A DNA stretch of 64,000 bases from UBA1479 sp963976055 (GCA_963976055.1 CAXBJB010000002.1:248001-312000), one strand, 5' to 3'. Shown: positions 8,451-17,850, counted from the first letter of the stretch. The notes: generated by a model not told the origin, from the letters alone. Translations and numbers: made by a program.

Positions 8451-9470
8451 CTAGAACACCAGTTCGCCTTCTTCGTCGCCGGTGGCGATGACGATTTCGC
8501 CACTGTCGGCCAGGTTCTTGGCGACCTGCACGATGGCCGACTGGGCCTCGTCCACGTCCTTCAGACGCACAGCGCCCATGGCCTCCATGTCTTCCTTCAT
8601 CATCTTGCCGGCGCGCTCCGACATGTTGGAGAAGAACAGGTCCTTGACCTCGTCCGACGCCCCCTTGAGGGCCAGCGCCAGCTGTTCCTTCTCGACCTGA
8701 CGCAGCAGCGTCTGGATGCCGCCCGGGTCGACCTTGATCAGATCGTCGAAGGTGAACATCAGCTGCTTGATGCGCTCGGCGCTCTCGCGGTTGCGTTCCT
8801 CGAGCGCCGTCATGAAGCGGTTTTCCGTGTTGCGGTCGAGCGAGTTGAAGATGTCGGCCATCAACTCGTGGCTGTCGCGCCGGGCCGTGCGCGCCAGGTT
8901 GGTCATGAATTCGTTGCGCAGCGTGCGCTCGACATGGTCGATCACATCCTTCTGCACGGCTTCCATGCGCAGCAGGCGCATGATCACTTCCATGGCGAAG
9001 TTTTCCGGCAACAGGGCAAGAACACGGGCGGCATGGTCGGTGCGGATGCGCGACAGGATGACGGCGACGGTCTGCGGATATTCGTTCTTCAGATAATTGG
9101 CGAGCACCGCTTCGTTCACGTTGCCCATCTTGTCCCACATGGTGCGGCCGGCGGGGCCGCGCATTTCTTCCATGATGTTGTCGACGCGCTCGCCCGACAG
9201 GGCCGCCTTCAACAGGCGTTCGGCGGCGTCGATGGAGCCGACCAGGCCGCCGGCCGACGACAGCTTGTCGGCGAATTCGACGAACAGCCGTTCGATGACA
9301 GAGGAATGGACATTGCCGAGCGACGACATGGCAGCGGACAGTTCGCGGATTTCCTCGTCGTCCATGCGTTCGAACAGCAGGGCCGCCTGGTCCTGGTGCA
9401 GGGACAAAAGGAAGATCGCCGCTTTTTCCGTACCCGTTAGGGCTCGGTAGTCGTCCTTGATGCGGGCCAT
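8451..9470 (-). CDS. fliG: Flagellar motor switch protein FliG
   Basis: 339 aa, normal length. N-terminal domain (LTGTEKAAIFLLSL), middle domain with the EHPQ-type motif as EYPQTVAVILSRI and an armadillo-like helix, and a C-terminal torque domain with KEDMEAMGAVRLKDVDEAQ. FliG sits on the cytoplasmic face of the MS ring and couples stator movement to rotor rotation. A GTG lies two codons upstream (9476), but GGAG is spaced 5 nt from the ATG at 9470 and directly abuts the GTG, so the ATG is preferred. It stands alone; no other flagellar genes are in the window. Confidence 0.95.
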   Translation of the reverse strand: MARIKDDYRALTGTEKAAIFLLSLHQDQAALLFERMDDEEIRELSAAMSSLGNVHSSVIERLFVEFADKLSSAGGLVGSIDAAERLLKAALSGERVDNIMEEMRGPAGRTMWDKMGNVNEAVLANYLKNEYPQTVAVILSRIRTDHAARVLALLPENFAMEVIMRLLRMEAVQKDVIDHVERTLRNEFMTNLARTARRDSHELMADIFNSLDRNTENRFMTALEERNRESAERIKQLMFTFDDLIKVDPGGIQTLLRQVEKEQLALALKGASDEVKDLFFSNMSERAGKMMKEDMEAMGAVRLKDVDEAQSAIVQVAKNLADSGEIVIATGDEEGELVF

Positions 9471-9657
9471 TTTCACTCCGAAAGGGATTACAAGAGCTAG
9501 ACCAACAAGAGCGGCGAGAGCTTACGCTCGGACCACCGAAAAATCAGCCAGAATTGTCTGCCGTACGTCTTTCTTTACGCCCTTATTGGTTAACAGCTCA
9601 TTTACCCGAATATCGTAGGGTTTGGGGAGTTGAAGTACGTATTTTCGGAGACGTTCC

Positions 9658-10956
9658 ATGTTTCGCATGACGCCCCTGTCCCGCGTCCGTCCGGCCGCCA
9701 CCGTGATTTTGATCGCGCAACTGGCCGTGCCGCTCGCTGCGGGTCCGGCCCATGCCGCCGATGCCGGACGCATCACCGGACCGGACATCAACCGGCCGGG
9801 CGTGGCCCTGCCGCTCGATCATCAGGCCGGCGGCGGTTCCGTGGTGCGTCAGGCGCCGCCGGGTTCCGGCGGTGAGACCAACGGCAACGGGGGCGAACAG
9901 TCCCAGGTCCAGATGACCAAGGAGCCGAGCCTGTTCATTCATCCGGCGCGCGGGTTTACCCTGCCGCTGCCGGCCGGCGTCGCCGTGTCCCATCGGGGCA
10001 AGGAAATGCACGTCGCCGTGCGCTCGCCCAAGGGCTATGTCATGAACCTGCAGACCGGCGACAGCAACCCGTTGGTGCCGCTCACGGGCATGCAGGGGCG
10101 TCTGGAATCACACTACCTGAACGAACAAAGGGGGCCCTGGCTGCGCAAGCTGGCGGACGGCACCACCGCCGTCGCGGGCCTGCCGGCGATCGACGCCATC
10201 TATCAAGGCCACCGCACGAAAACGCGGGTCATCATCGCGCGCGGCGCCCGCACGGACTTCGTGTTCACCTTTACCGCGCCGCTCGACCTGTATGACGAGC
10301 ACGTTCAGATCTTCAATTGGGTGTTGACCAATTTCGTGCCGGGCGAGGGCGAACGCCCGGCCCAGGCGCCGGTCGCCGACGCCGCGGATACCAAGACGCC
10401 GAAGACGCCGGTCAACGTGCCCGTGCGAGCCGGAGATCACGTCGCGTCCCTGGCCGCCGGCCGTCCCGAACCGGGACCCTCGGCGGCGCCGCCGCCCGAC
10501 ATGAAGCGTTTCGTCGAGCCGGGCTACGGCTTCCTGATGGACTATCCCAAGCAATGGACGGTATCCAAGCCGACGGCCTTCACGGCGACCTTCAGCGGCC
10601 CGGAGGGGGCGGCGTCCCACGACGCCGTCGTCTCCGTGCAGAACGTCAATCCGGCGGGCGCGCGGACGGGCGACGAGTCAGCCGTCATGGCGACGGCGGA
10701 CTTGCTGAAGGCGCTGGAGGCGGGGACCCGCGGCATGACCGTGCTGGGCGAGGGCAAGCTGGCTGAATCTCCCGGCTCCCAGTTCATCGCTCGCTATGAA
10801 TATTCCGGCAAGGCCTACCGCAAATGGGCCGTCGTCGTGCCCCGGCCCGAAGGCACCATCGCTCATATCTGGTCGTTCACCGCCCCCGAGGGATCGTTCG
10901 ACAGCTTTCGGCCCGTCGCCGAATCCATGCTTCGGTCCTGGACCCTGACGCAGTAG
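9658..10956 (+). CDS. Secreted protein with two repeated PsbP-like domains
   Basis: 432 aa. A signal peptide (ATVILIAQLAVPLAAGPAHAADA) is followed by a Gly/Asn/Gln-rich linker. Two globular parts each begin with a G-F-x-(L/M)-x-x-P pattern (about residues 100-235 and 285-432) and end alike: TFTAPLDLYDEHVQIFNWVLTNF and SFTAPEGSFDSFRPVAESMLRSW. A Pro/Ala-rich linker separates them. The second half resembles PsbP/DUF1795-type domains. No catalytic motif is visible. It is followed after 54 nt by a second exported protein. The 187-bp gap before it (9471-9657) holds no convincing gene. Confidence 0.6.
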   Translation: MFRMTPLSRVRPAATVILIAQLAVPLAAGPAHAADAGRITGPDINRPGVALPLDHQAGGGSVVRQAPPGSGGETNGNGGEQSQVQMTKEPSLFIHPARGFTLPLPAGVAVSHRGKEMHVAVRSPKGYVMNLQTGDSNPLVPLTGMQGRLESHYLNEQRGPWLRKLADGTTAVAGLPAIDAIYQGHRTKTRVIIARGARTDFVFTFTAPLDLYDEHVQIFNWVLTNFVPGEGERPAQAPVADAADTKTPKTPVNVPVRAGDHVASLAAGRPEPGPSAAPPPDMKRFVEPGYGFLMDYPKQWTVSKPTAFTATFSGPEGAASHDAVVSVQNVNPAGARTGDESAVMATADLLKALEAGTRGMTVLGEGKLAESPGSQFIARYEYSGKAYRKWAVVVPRPEGTIAHIWSFTAPEGSFDSFRPVAESMLRSWTLTQ

Positions 10957-11010
10957 ACTGCGCCCTTGCGGCCGCTTCCGGCCGCCCGCAGGGTGACCGG
11001 GACGAACGGC

Positions 11011-11826
11011 ATGCGCCAGTTCACGCAACTCATTGAAAGATGGACATTTCCCAAAATCCGTGTCGCCCTTTCGGCGATGTTCATGGCTGCCGCCGTCTGT
11101 CTGGCCGCGGTCCCCAACGCCCGCGCCGACGGCGCCCTGCCGCCGGTCGACGATCTGGTGAAGGCGTTCGAGACCGTTGCCTTCGGCTCGGAAACCAAGG
11201 CTTTGGCCGCGCGCTCGACCCTGCTGCGCTGGGACATGGACGAGATCGCCGTCAACATGACCCAGTTCATGAGCGAGGGAGCGCGCGAATTGAAGCCCGT
11301 GCCGGCGCAGGATTTCTGGGCCAAGTACGCGTGGAACCATCTCCGTACTCTCGAAAACCTGACGGGCCTGACCTTCGTCGATTCCATCGCCGCCAAGAAA
11401 CGCCCGCGCCTGACCATCGTGTTCACGCCCCGCGACTTGTTGGTCAAGGTGCCGATCCCGGGCGTCAGCGCCAAGCTGCAGCAGGAACTGTCGGCACCGG
11501 GCGGATGCTATTTTCTGTCCTTCGCCGGGGGGCGCATGGGGGCCCTGGAGCGGGCCTTCGTCGTCGTCAATACGGACCGCGACGGCTTCCTGATCGACCA
11601 TTGCCTGCTCGAGGAATTGACCCAGTCCCTGGGGCTGCCGAACGACACCGATTTTCTGCGTCCGTCGATCTTTTCCGACCATGACACGCTGCGCAAACTG
11701 AGCCCGACGGACGAAATCCTGGTCCGCACGCTCTACCACAAGCGCATGTTCGCCGGCATGACGCGCAAGGCGGCCGTGACCATGGCCCGCCTGCTGATCG
11801 CCCAACAGTTGGCGGCGAAGCGGTAA
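11011..11826 (+). CDS. DUF2927 family exported protein
   Basis: 271 aa. The N-terminal hydrophobic stretch VALSAMFMAAAVCLAAVPNARADG looks like a signal peptide with an Ala-x-Ala site. The rest matches DUF2927: DDLVKAFETVAFGSE near the start, RPRLTIVFTPRD in the middle, CLLEELTQSLGLPNDTD, and the C-terminal LSPTDEILVRTLYHKRMFAGM. The HCLLEE-x(n)-H-x-LS-D-LLY layout recalls metalloprotease-like folds, but no HExxH is present. The start ATG 11011 follows GGGACGAAC; an upstream frame exists but is non-ATG. Confidence 0.7.
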   Translation: MRQFTQLIERWTFPKIRVALSAMFMAAAVCLAAVPNARADGALPPVDDLVKAFETVAFGSETKALAARSTLLRWDMDEIAVNMTQFMSEGARELKPVPAQDFWAKYAWNHLRTLENLTGLTFVDSIAAKKRPRLTIVFTPRDLLVKVPIPGVSAKLQQELSAPGGCYFLSFAGGRMGALERAFVVVNTDRDGFLIDHCLLEELTQSLGLPNDTDFLRPSIFSDHDTLRKLSPTDEILVRTLYHKRMFAGMTRKAAVTMARLLIAQQLAAKR

Positions 11827-11943
11827 AATCGTACATTTTCAAGGGCTCAGGCCGTTTAGGGGTAGCGGATTGTTAACCCCTGGCGGGTAGGTTGGGCGTA
11901 CGTTCCGGCCCATCTGCGGCCTGGCCGGGCAAACTGGGGTGAC

Positions 11944-13587
11944 ATGATTCCACGGGCAGAGACCTTCGGTGCGGTCTTCGGTCCTGCGTCCGCACGCGGC
12001 GCGGGCTGGGAACTTGCGGCCGCGGGCGTCGTCCGCGCGGTGCTTTGGCTCACCCTTCCCATGCTCATATTGCAGGTCTTCGACCGTGCCCTTCCGGGGG
12101 CGCGAAGCGATGATCTGATCCTTCTCGCGGGGGCCGTCGCCGCGGCGCTCGCGGTGCGGGCCGCGATTGATCTGGCGGCCGCGTCGCTGGCGGAAACGTC
12201 CGCCCAGGCAGAGGCACGCGCCGGCAGTTGGGCGGCCATTGCCCGTCTGTTCTCAGGGCCGTCTTCCGCCGCGCCGCCTGTCGGCGCGATTTCGGTGCCG
12301 GCATCCCATGTATCGATTTTGACCGGATTGCCCGTTCTCGCGGTGGCGCTGGCGTACCTCGGCGGCGCAATGGCGTTGCCGGCGATCCTTCTTGCCGTGG
12401 CCGCAGCGGGCGCGGGTCATGTGATTCGTCGCGGGGAGAAAACTGCGCCTCCCGCCGACGGCATTGCCCAACGCATTCTGGACGCCCTTTGGACGGTCAA
12501 GGCCATGGGGGCGGAAAACCTTGTCCTGCGCCGGGCCGAGGGAGCTGCCCGCGATGCCGCCACGACGGACCGCAACCGGGTACGGTCCCTGTTCGCCGCC
12601 GGCCGGGCGATGGCTCTGTTCGACCGCACAACCCTGGTCCTGATCATCCTTACGGGAACCGTGCTCTGCCTGAACGGGCTGATCACGGTGGGGCAGTTGG
12701 CGGCGGGGGTACTGATTTCCTCGGCCCTGGTGCGCGACGCATTTCGCGGCACGGCGGCCTGGACCCTGGCACGGGCGGGGCGAGACCAGAGTGACACAGC
12801 GGCACCGGTCACCGATGCGCCGCACGAACCGCTGCCCCGCGTGACCGGCAACCTGATGCTCAACCGGGTCAGCCTGGACCAGCCCGCCGACGGCCTGCGC
12901 ACCGTGGCGCGGAACCTGTTCGACCGTGTCCGCATCGAAGCCGAAGTCGGCGAAATGGTCCTGGTGACCGGCGGCGACGCCCAGATGCAGTCGGCGTTGT
13001 TGCGCCTGATGGCCGGGCTGGAACGCCCGCAGTCGGGAACGGTGACCATCGACGGCTATGACCTCACCGCCTACCGCCCGGACAGCATCCGCCGCCAGAT
13101 CGCCTATGTGCCCAACCTGGGCAATATCCTGCCGGGCACCCTGCTGGAAAATCTGACGGGCTTCGATTCCGGCCGCGCCGCCGACGCCTTGGGCGCGGCC
13201 CGGCTGACCGGGTTGGATGCCCGCGCCGCCTGTCTGGCCGACGGATTCGACACGCGCCTACAGGGCGGGGCGGCGGGCTTCCCCGCCGGGTTCCGCCAGC
13301 ACGTTGCGGTGACCCGCGCACTTGCCTTCAAGCCGAAGATCCTGCTGCTCGATCGGGCCACGGAAAATCTCGACAGCCAGGATGTGCGCACGGTCTCGGA
13401 AGTTCTGGCGCGGCTCAAGGGCCGAGTCACTATCGTCTTCGCCTCGACCCAGGCGGGGCTGCGCGCCATGGCCGACCGCGAGATCGACCTCGACAGCTTG
13501 AAACCGGCGCCGGAAATCGGCGCGGCCGGCGACGAAGCCGACGAGGGTGGGGCCAACCCCTTCCCGGGTCCGGACGGGGAGGGCTGA
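11944..13587 (+). CDS. Type I secretion-like ABC protein with degenerate ATPase motifs
   Basis: 547 aa, laid out like a type I secretion ABC exporter: a membrane region (about 1-290, with WLTLPMLILQVFDRALP typical of the family), then a nucleotide-binding domain. The ATPase motifs are mostly lost. The P-loop reads TGGDAQMQSALL with Gln349 where lysine belongs. The Q-loop is VPN, the LSGGQ signature reads GFPAGFRQ, the Walker B end reads LLLDRATENLD with Arg471 replacing the catalytic Glu, and the switch His is Ser501. Yet D-loop NLD and the fold are kept, and the frame is open with no stops, so it is not a recent pseudogene. It probably pairs with the next gene, whose start is 5 nt away. Confidence 0.8.
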   Translation: MIPRAETFGAVFGPASARGAGWELAAAGVVRAVLWLTLPMLILQVFDRALPGARSDDLILLAGAVAAALAVRAAIDLAAASLAETSAQAEARAGSWAAIARLFSGPSSAAPPVGAISVPASHVSILTGLPVLAVALAYLGGAMALPAILLAVAAAGAGHVIRRGEKTAPPADGIAQRILDALWTVKAMGAENLVLRRAEGAARDAATTDRNRVRSLFAAGRAMALFDRTTLVLIILTGTVLCLNGLITVGQLAAGVLISSALVRDAFRGTAAWTLARAGRDQSDTAAPVTDAPHEPLPRVTGNLMLNRVSLDQPADGLRTVARNLFDRVRIEAEVGEMVLVTGGDAQMQSALLRLMAGLERPQSGTVTIDGYDLTAYRPDSIRRQIAYVPNLGNILPGTLLENLTGFDSGRAADALGAARLTGLDARAACLADGFDTRLQGGAAGFPAGFRQHVAVTRALAFKPKILLLDRATENLDSQDVRTVSEVLARLKGRVTIVFASTQAGLRAMADREIDLDSLKPAPEIGAAGDEADEGGANPFPGPDGEG

Positions 13588-13591
13588 GACG

Positions 13592-16021
13592 GTGGGCCGC
13601 ATCCCTCATTTCGAAGCGACGGAAGCCTTGTTCACCCGTGCCCTGTCGGCGGGGTTGGACCGTGTTGTCGAGGCGAAGACCACGCGTTCTCCGGGGCCTT
13701 GGCGCGCGTTGCGCCTCAATCGTTTGGAGGGGATCGATCCCCACGCCCAGATACCGCCGCCGCTGCTGGCCCTGTCGTCCGATGCCACCGTCGGTGTTGC
13801 CGAGCCGGAGCCCGAGGAAGCGCCGCCCAGTCCCCAGGACCTGGAAGTGGCGTTGTCCGAGGCCGTGGACCTGCCCGACGATTGGACCATGGCGGCAACG
13901 CTGGCGGGTGGCACCAACATCGCCCATTGCCTGCGCGAACTGCTTCTGGCCCTGGATTGGAACGGGGCGCCGCGCCAGGTGGCCGAGGTTCTGCCGGTCC
14001 TCAACGCGCCGCTGGATGCTTCCGGCGCGGCGACGGTTCTGGCCCGGCTTGGGTTCCGCTCGCGGTCGTTCCGCGCCCGGCTCAACGAATTGGGACCGCA
14101 GGATTTTCCGGCCCTGTTCATCACCAAGTCCGGCGACGCCCTGGTGCTGGAGCGGTTCGGCCAGAATTCCCTGCCCGGATTCGACGGGTCGACGCGCACC
14201 CGCCGGCCCATTGCCCGCGACCGGCGCGCCGGACAGGTGCATGTCTTCACCGCGGCCGAGCCGATGGCGGATGCCGCGCCGCCGGCGGAACCGCTTGCCT
14301 TCCTCCGGTCGTTGTTGCGGGGCCGGCTGCGTGTCCTGGGGGCCTTGGCGCTGGTTCAGGGAGTTCTGGCGCTGGCCGCGCCGTTGCTGTTGCTGGTGGC
14401 GCTCGACGATGCCCTGCCCTCAGCGGCCTTGCCCATGATTCTGTTCTTCACCGGGGCGGCGGCGTTGGCCGTGGTGTTCGAGATTCCGTTCCGTGCCTGG
14501 CGGGACCGCATGGCCGCCCCGGTGGCGACGGCGGCGGCGGGCCTTGCCCTCGGCGCCCTGACGCGCACCCTGTTCCTGCCGCCGGAAACCCTGAAGGACA
14601 CATCGGCGGGCGCGCGGCGCAGCCGGTTCGATGACTTTCACGCAGGCGGCGCCGAGCCACCGGTGCGGTTGGTGCGGGCCGCCCTCGGCCTGCCGGCCGC
14701 AGCGATCGCCCTTGCCGGCGTGGCATATCTTGCGGGCGCATTGGTTGCCGTCCCCGTCGTCGGTGTCTTCGCCATCGTTGTCACAGGTTGGGTGCTCAGG
14801 GGTGGGGTGCGCCCTGCGACGGCACGGGCCGTTGGTGCGGCCGGAGCCTTCGCCCAACACTGGTTTGAGACCGCCCGTGTCCGTGCCGACGCGATCGCGG
14901 CCGGCTGCGAGGACGCCGTCGCCCGGCGGATCGAGCGCGCCGCCGCCGAGGCTGCCCGCACCCGGCGCGATGCCGCAGACCGGACCCGCCGTGTCGCCAT
15001 GATCGGGCGTTGGATCGGAGGTGCCGCCGTTGCCGCGACGGCGGCGGTCGGGGCCTATCTGAGCCTTTCCGACGGCCTGACGACTCAGGGCGCCCTGGCG
15101 GCGTCAATCTTGCTGACGGCGGTGGCCCTGCGTGCCGCCGCCCGCGTGACGGACGAGGCCGGCAGCGCCGCGCGCCTGTGGTGCGGCCTGACCCAGGCGG
15201 GGCGCCTGCACACGATCCGGCCCGAGCGCAGTCCGTCGCGACCGTCCTTGCCGCCGCGCACCCTGGCCGGGCATGTCGATGTCAGCGGCCTGTCCACGGC
15301 GTCCACGGGCGGCATTGAAATGCCGCTCGACGATGTGTCGCTTTATGCCGATCCCGGCGAGGTCGTCGCCGTTGTCGGGGATTATCAGTCGGGCAAGTCG
15401 GCGCTGCTGCGGGTACTGGCCGGGCTGGAGCCCGCCGCTGCCGGACATGCCCGCTTGGACGGCGTCGAAACGAGCCTGTTCGATCCCGTGCAATTGCGTC
15501 AGTCCGTGGCCTACGTGCCGGAGATGCCGGAATTCCTGCCGTTCAGCATCGAGGACAATTTGCGCCTGATGAACCCTGTCGCCTCAGAGGCGGACATCCA
15601 ATCCGCTTGCACCCTCGCCGGTGTGATGGAGGACATTCGCGTGTTGGAAACGGGTGTCGGCGGCAACCGACGGTTCGGTCTGGCCGTCAACATGGGGCTG
15701 ATCGACCACGATCCGCAGCCGGGATTCCTGAAACGCGTCGCGCTGGCCCGCGGCTATGTGCGCCACAGCGGCCTGCTGCTGTTCGACGGGCCGGAACGCC
15801 ATTTGGACCCGGACGGCGAACAGGCCCTGTTGCGCGCCATCGAGGAATTGCGCGGCACCGCCACGATCATCGTCGCCACGGACCGGCCGCAGATCATTCG
15901 TCTGGCCGACCGTGTGATCTGGCTGGAAGGCGGGCGGACCCGCGCCGAGGGGCCGTCGTCGGCGGTCCTTGAACAGCTTTACGCGGAAGGGCGGGTCGGC
16001 CAGACTCTCGCTGAACAATGA
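13592..16021 (+). CDS. Type I secretion-like ABC protein with C39-like domain, partly degenerate
   Basis: 809 aa from GTG 13592, preceded by GGGGAGGG. An N-terminal region (about 95-215) looks like the inactive peptidase-C39-like domain of RTX exporters (LRELLLALDWNG ... LNAPLDASGAATVLARLGFRSRS ... FPALFITKSGDALVLERF). A membrane region (about 240-520) and an ATPase domain follow. The P-loop GDYQSGKSALL with Lys602 is intact. However, the Q-loop is VPE, the signature is PGFLKR, Gly733 stands where the catalytic Glu belongs (LLFDGPERHLD), and Asp764 where the switch His belongs. It may bind but not hydrolyse ATP well. It is followed by an HlyD adaptor 13 nt on. Confidence 0.82.
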   Translation: MGRIPHFEATEALFTRALSAGLDRVVEAKTTRSPGPWRALRLNRLEGIDPHAQIPPPLLALSSDATVGVAEPEPEEAPPSPQDLEVALSEAVDLPDDWTMAATLAGGTNIAHCLRELLLALDWNGAPRQVAEVLPVLNAPLDASGAATVLARLGFRSRSFRARLNELGPQDFPALFITKSGDALVLERFGQNSLPGFDGSTRTRRPIARDRRAGQVHVFTAAEPMADAAPPAEPLAFLRSLLRGRLRVLGALALVQGVLALAAPLLLLVALDDALPSAALPMILFFTGAAALAVVFEIPFRAWRDRMAAPVATAAAGLALGALTRTLFLPPETLKDTSAGARRSRFDDFHAGGAEPPVRLVRAALGLPAAAIALAGVAYLAGALVAVPVVGVFAIVVTGWVLRGGVRPATARAVGAAGAFAQHWFETARVRADAIAAGCEDAVARRIERAAAEAARTRRDAADRTRRVAMIGRWIGGAAVAATAAVGAYLSLSDGLTTQGALAASILLTAVALRAAARVTDEAGSAARLWCGLTQAGRLHTIRPERSPSRPSLPPRTLAGHVDVSGLSTASTGGIEMPLDDVSLYADPGEVVAVVGDYQSGKSALLRVLAGLEPAAAGHARLDGVETSLFDPVQLRQSVAYVPEMPEFLPFSIEDNLRLMNPVASEADIQSACTLAGVMEDIRVLETGVGGNRRFGLAVNMGLIDHDPQPGFLKRVALARGYVRHSGLLLFDGPERHLDPDGEQALLRAIEELRGTATIIVATDRPQIIRLADRVIWLEGGRTRAEGPSSAVLEQLYAEGRVGQTLAEQ

Positions 16022-16034
16022 CCTTGGCCGAACG

Positions 16035-17390
16035 ATGACCCAGCCCGGCACCACCCCGTCCTATACCGCCGAGACCCAGGCGCCCGCTCAGGGGCAACCG
16101 GCCCTTGCCGTGCTGGAAGACGGCACGGCGTCGGCCGGTGAAGGCCGCCGCCGCCTGTGGTCGCGGGGCATGATCGCGGGGCTCGTGGTTCTTGTCGCCG
16201 CCGTGGGGATCTGGGCGGCGTTCGCCGAGGTTCAGGAAACGGTCGAGGCTGAGGGCGCCGTCGTGCCCGCCGGTCAGGTGCGCGCGGTCCAGCATCTTGA
16301 AGGCGGCGTGGTGGTGGAGGTCCTGGCCAAGGAAGGTCAGCTGGTCGATCAGGGCGCCGTGCTGTTGCGCCTCGACCCGGCGCAGATCAAGGCGCGGTAC
16401 GAGCAGGCGCGCATCGAGGAAGCGGCGCTCGCCCTCAAGGCTGAACGCCTGCGCGCCATCGGTGATGGGCGCGAGCCCAATTTCAGTTTCGCCGACCTGC
16501 GGTTTCAATCCCTCGTGCAGGACCAATGGGCTGTCTACAACGGTTATCAGCGGGCCCAGGAAAACCGCCGCATCATCCTGGAATCGCGCATCCAGCAGCG
16601 CCAGTCGGACCTCGACCGTCTGAAGGGTGAGGACGAAACCCTGACCCGTAAGGCGCAGATTTTGGCCGAGGAACTGGCCATGCGGGAAGAACTGTTCCAC
16701 AAGGGCCTGAGCCCCAAGATCCTGTTGCTCAACGTGCGCCGTCAGGTCGCCGACGTGCGCGGCGACATGGCCACGGTCATCTCCCGCCGCGAAAAACTGA
16801 CCCAGGCGGTTGAGGAGGCGAAGACGGAACTCGACGCCCTGGAAAGCCAGAACCGCGAGGAGGCCCTGGCCGAATTCGGCCTGATCACCGCCAAACTTGC
16901 CCAGGCCTCGGAAGATGTGAAGCAACTGGCGGCGCGGGTCGCCGCCTTCGACATCCGCGCGCCCGTGAAGGGCTTCGTGAAGGGCATCGGCGGCTATGCC
17001 AAGGACCGCATCGTGCCCACAGGCGCGACGGTCATGGAAATCGTGCCCGTCGACGACGACCTGATCGCCGAGGTTCGCTTGGCCCCCCGCGACATCGGCC
17101 GCGTCACCGTGGGGCAGCCAGTCGCCGTGCAGATCACGGGGGCGGGGTCTGGGCGCGCGGGCCGGATCGGTGGCGAATTGCGCGACGTTTCCGCCGGCAC
17201 CTTCACGGACGCCGCCGGCAAACCCTATTACCGCGCCACGGTCGTCCTGGATCAGGCGTTCATCGGTGACGACCCCAATGCCAACAGAATTCTGCCGGGC
17301 ATGCAGGTCAGCGTGCGCGTGCGCACGGGGCGGCGGACCTTGCTGGAATATCTGTTCCGGCCGGCGTCGGCACCCCGGCGGCTTTTGTAA
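16035..17390 (+). CDS. HlyD-family type I secretion periplasmic adaptor
   Basis: 451 aa. A short cytoplasmic tail and one membrane helix (GMIAGLVVLVAAVGIWAAFA) are followed by the lipoyl half-motif VEAEGAVVPAGQVRAVQHLEGGVV in two pieces. A long coiled coil (about 130-310) carries ESRIQQRQSDLDRLKGEDETL-type heptads. The second lipoyl half is AFDIRAPVKGFVKGI, and a C-terminal beta-barrel ends NRILPGMQVSVRVRTG. This is the canonical membrane-fusion subunit that spans the periplasm and docks an outer-membrane channel such as TolC. It looks fully functional, unlike its two ABC partners. No substrate gene with RTX repeats and no TolC gene is in the window. Confidence 0.9.
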   Translation: MTQPGTTPSYTAETQAPAQGQPALAVLEDGTASAGEGRRRLWSRGMIAGLVVLVAAVGIWAAFAEVQETVEAEGAVVPAGQVRAVQHLEGGVVVEVLAKEGQLVDQGAVLLRLDPAQIKARYEQARIEEAALALKAERLRAIGDGREPNFSFADLRFQSLVQDQWAVYNGYQRAQENRRIILESRIQQRQSDLDRLKGEDETLTRKAQILAEELAMREELFHKGLSPKILLLNVRRQVADVRGDMATVISRREKLTQAVEEAKTELDALESQNREEALAEFGLITAKLAQASEDVKQLAARVAAFDIRAPVKGFVKGIGGYAKDRIVPTGATVMEIVPVDDDLIAEVRLAPRDIGRVTVGQPVAVQITGAGSGRAGRIGGELRDVSAGTFTDAAGKPYYRATVVLDQAFIGDDPNANRILPGMQVSVRVRTGRRTLLEYLFRPASAPRRLL

Positions 17391-17403
17391 AATTCCGTAA
17401 GCG

Positions 17404-17850
17404 TCAGTCCGATGGCGGCAGGGCCGCGGACATTTCCGCCGCCAGTTCGATGATGCGCCGGGTTTCCGACCACAACTCCAGGGCGGGCACATCGGCCAGC
17501 GGCATCCACAAAGCATCGGCGGCGTCGCCGGCGGCCCGGGGGGCGCCCGCGACCCAGCGGCAAACCACGTCGATCAGGGTGTAATGGAACTGCAGGCGGC
17601 CATTGTCGTCCCGGGTCATGCTGTCGACCACGTCGATCAGTCCCAGGACCTCGGCTTCGATGCCCGTTTCCTCCATGACCTCGCGCAGGGCACCCTCATG
17701 TACGGTCTCGCCGATATGCTGCGCGCCGCCGGGCAGGGACAGACTGCCGAGGCGCGGGGGCTTGCCGCGGCGGATCAACAGCACATGATCGTCCTTGAGG
17801 ACGACCGCGCCGATGCCGACGATGGGGCGGTCGGGATATTCGCGGCTCAT
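17404..17850 (-). CDS. NUDIX hydrolase
   Basis: 148 aa. The NUDIX box is complete: GAQHIGETVHEGALREVMEE followed by TGIE, fitting G-x5-E-x7-REUxEExGU. The N-terminal strand IVGIGAVVLKDDHVLLIRRGKPPRLGSLSLPGG is typical of ADP-ribose pyrophosphatase-like members. The substrate is unknown. The start 17850 gives MSREYPD; the frame stays open much further upstream but without family features. It is convergent with the HlyD gene, with only 13 nt between stops. Confidence 0.9.
   Translation of the reverse strand: MSREYPDRPIVGIGAVVLKDDHVLLIRRGKPPRLGSLSLPGGAQHIGETVHEGALREVMEETGIEAEVLGLIDVVDSMTRDDNGRLQFHYTLIDVVCRWVAGAPRAAGDAADALWMPLADVPALELWSETRRIIELAAEMSAALPPSD

Noticed and set aside
8140..9138. A 332-codon minus-strand frame spanning the asmA end and fliG
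   Set aside because: It runs across two well-supported genes in another frame and reads as Arg/His/Gly-rich filler typical of GC-rich shadows.
9522..9656. A short minus-strand frame upstream of the duplicated secreted protein (ending VRQTILADFSVVRA)
   Set aside because: No ribosome-binding site was found, and its 5' part overlaps the signal-peptide region of the plus-strand gene.
11944..16021. Calling the two ABC genes pseudogenes
   Set aside because: Both frames are open over full length with good ribosome-binding sites and a normal adaptor next to them; the losses are confined to ATPase motifs.
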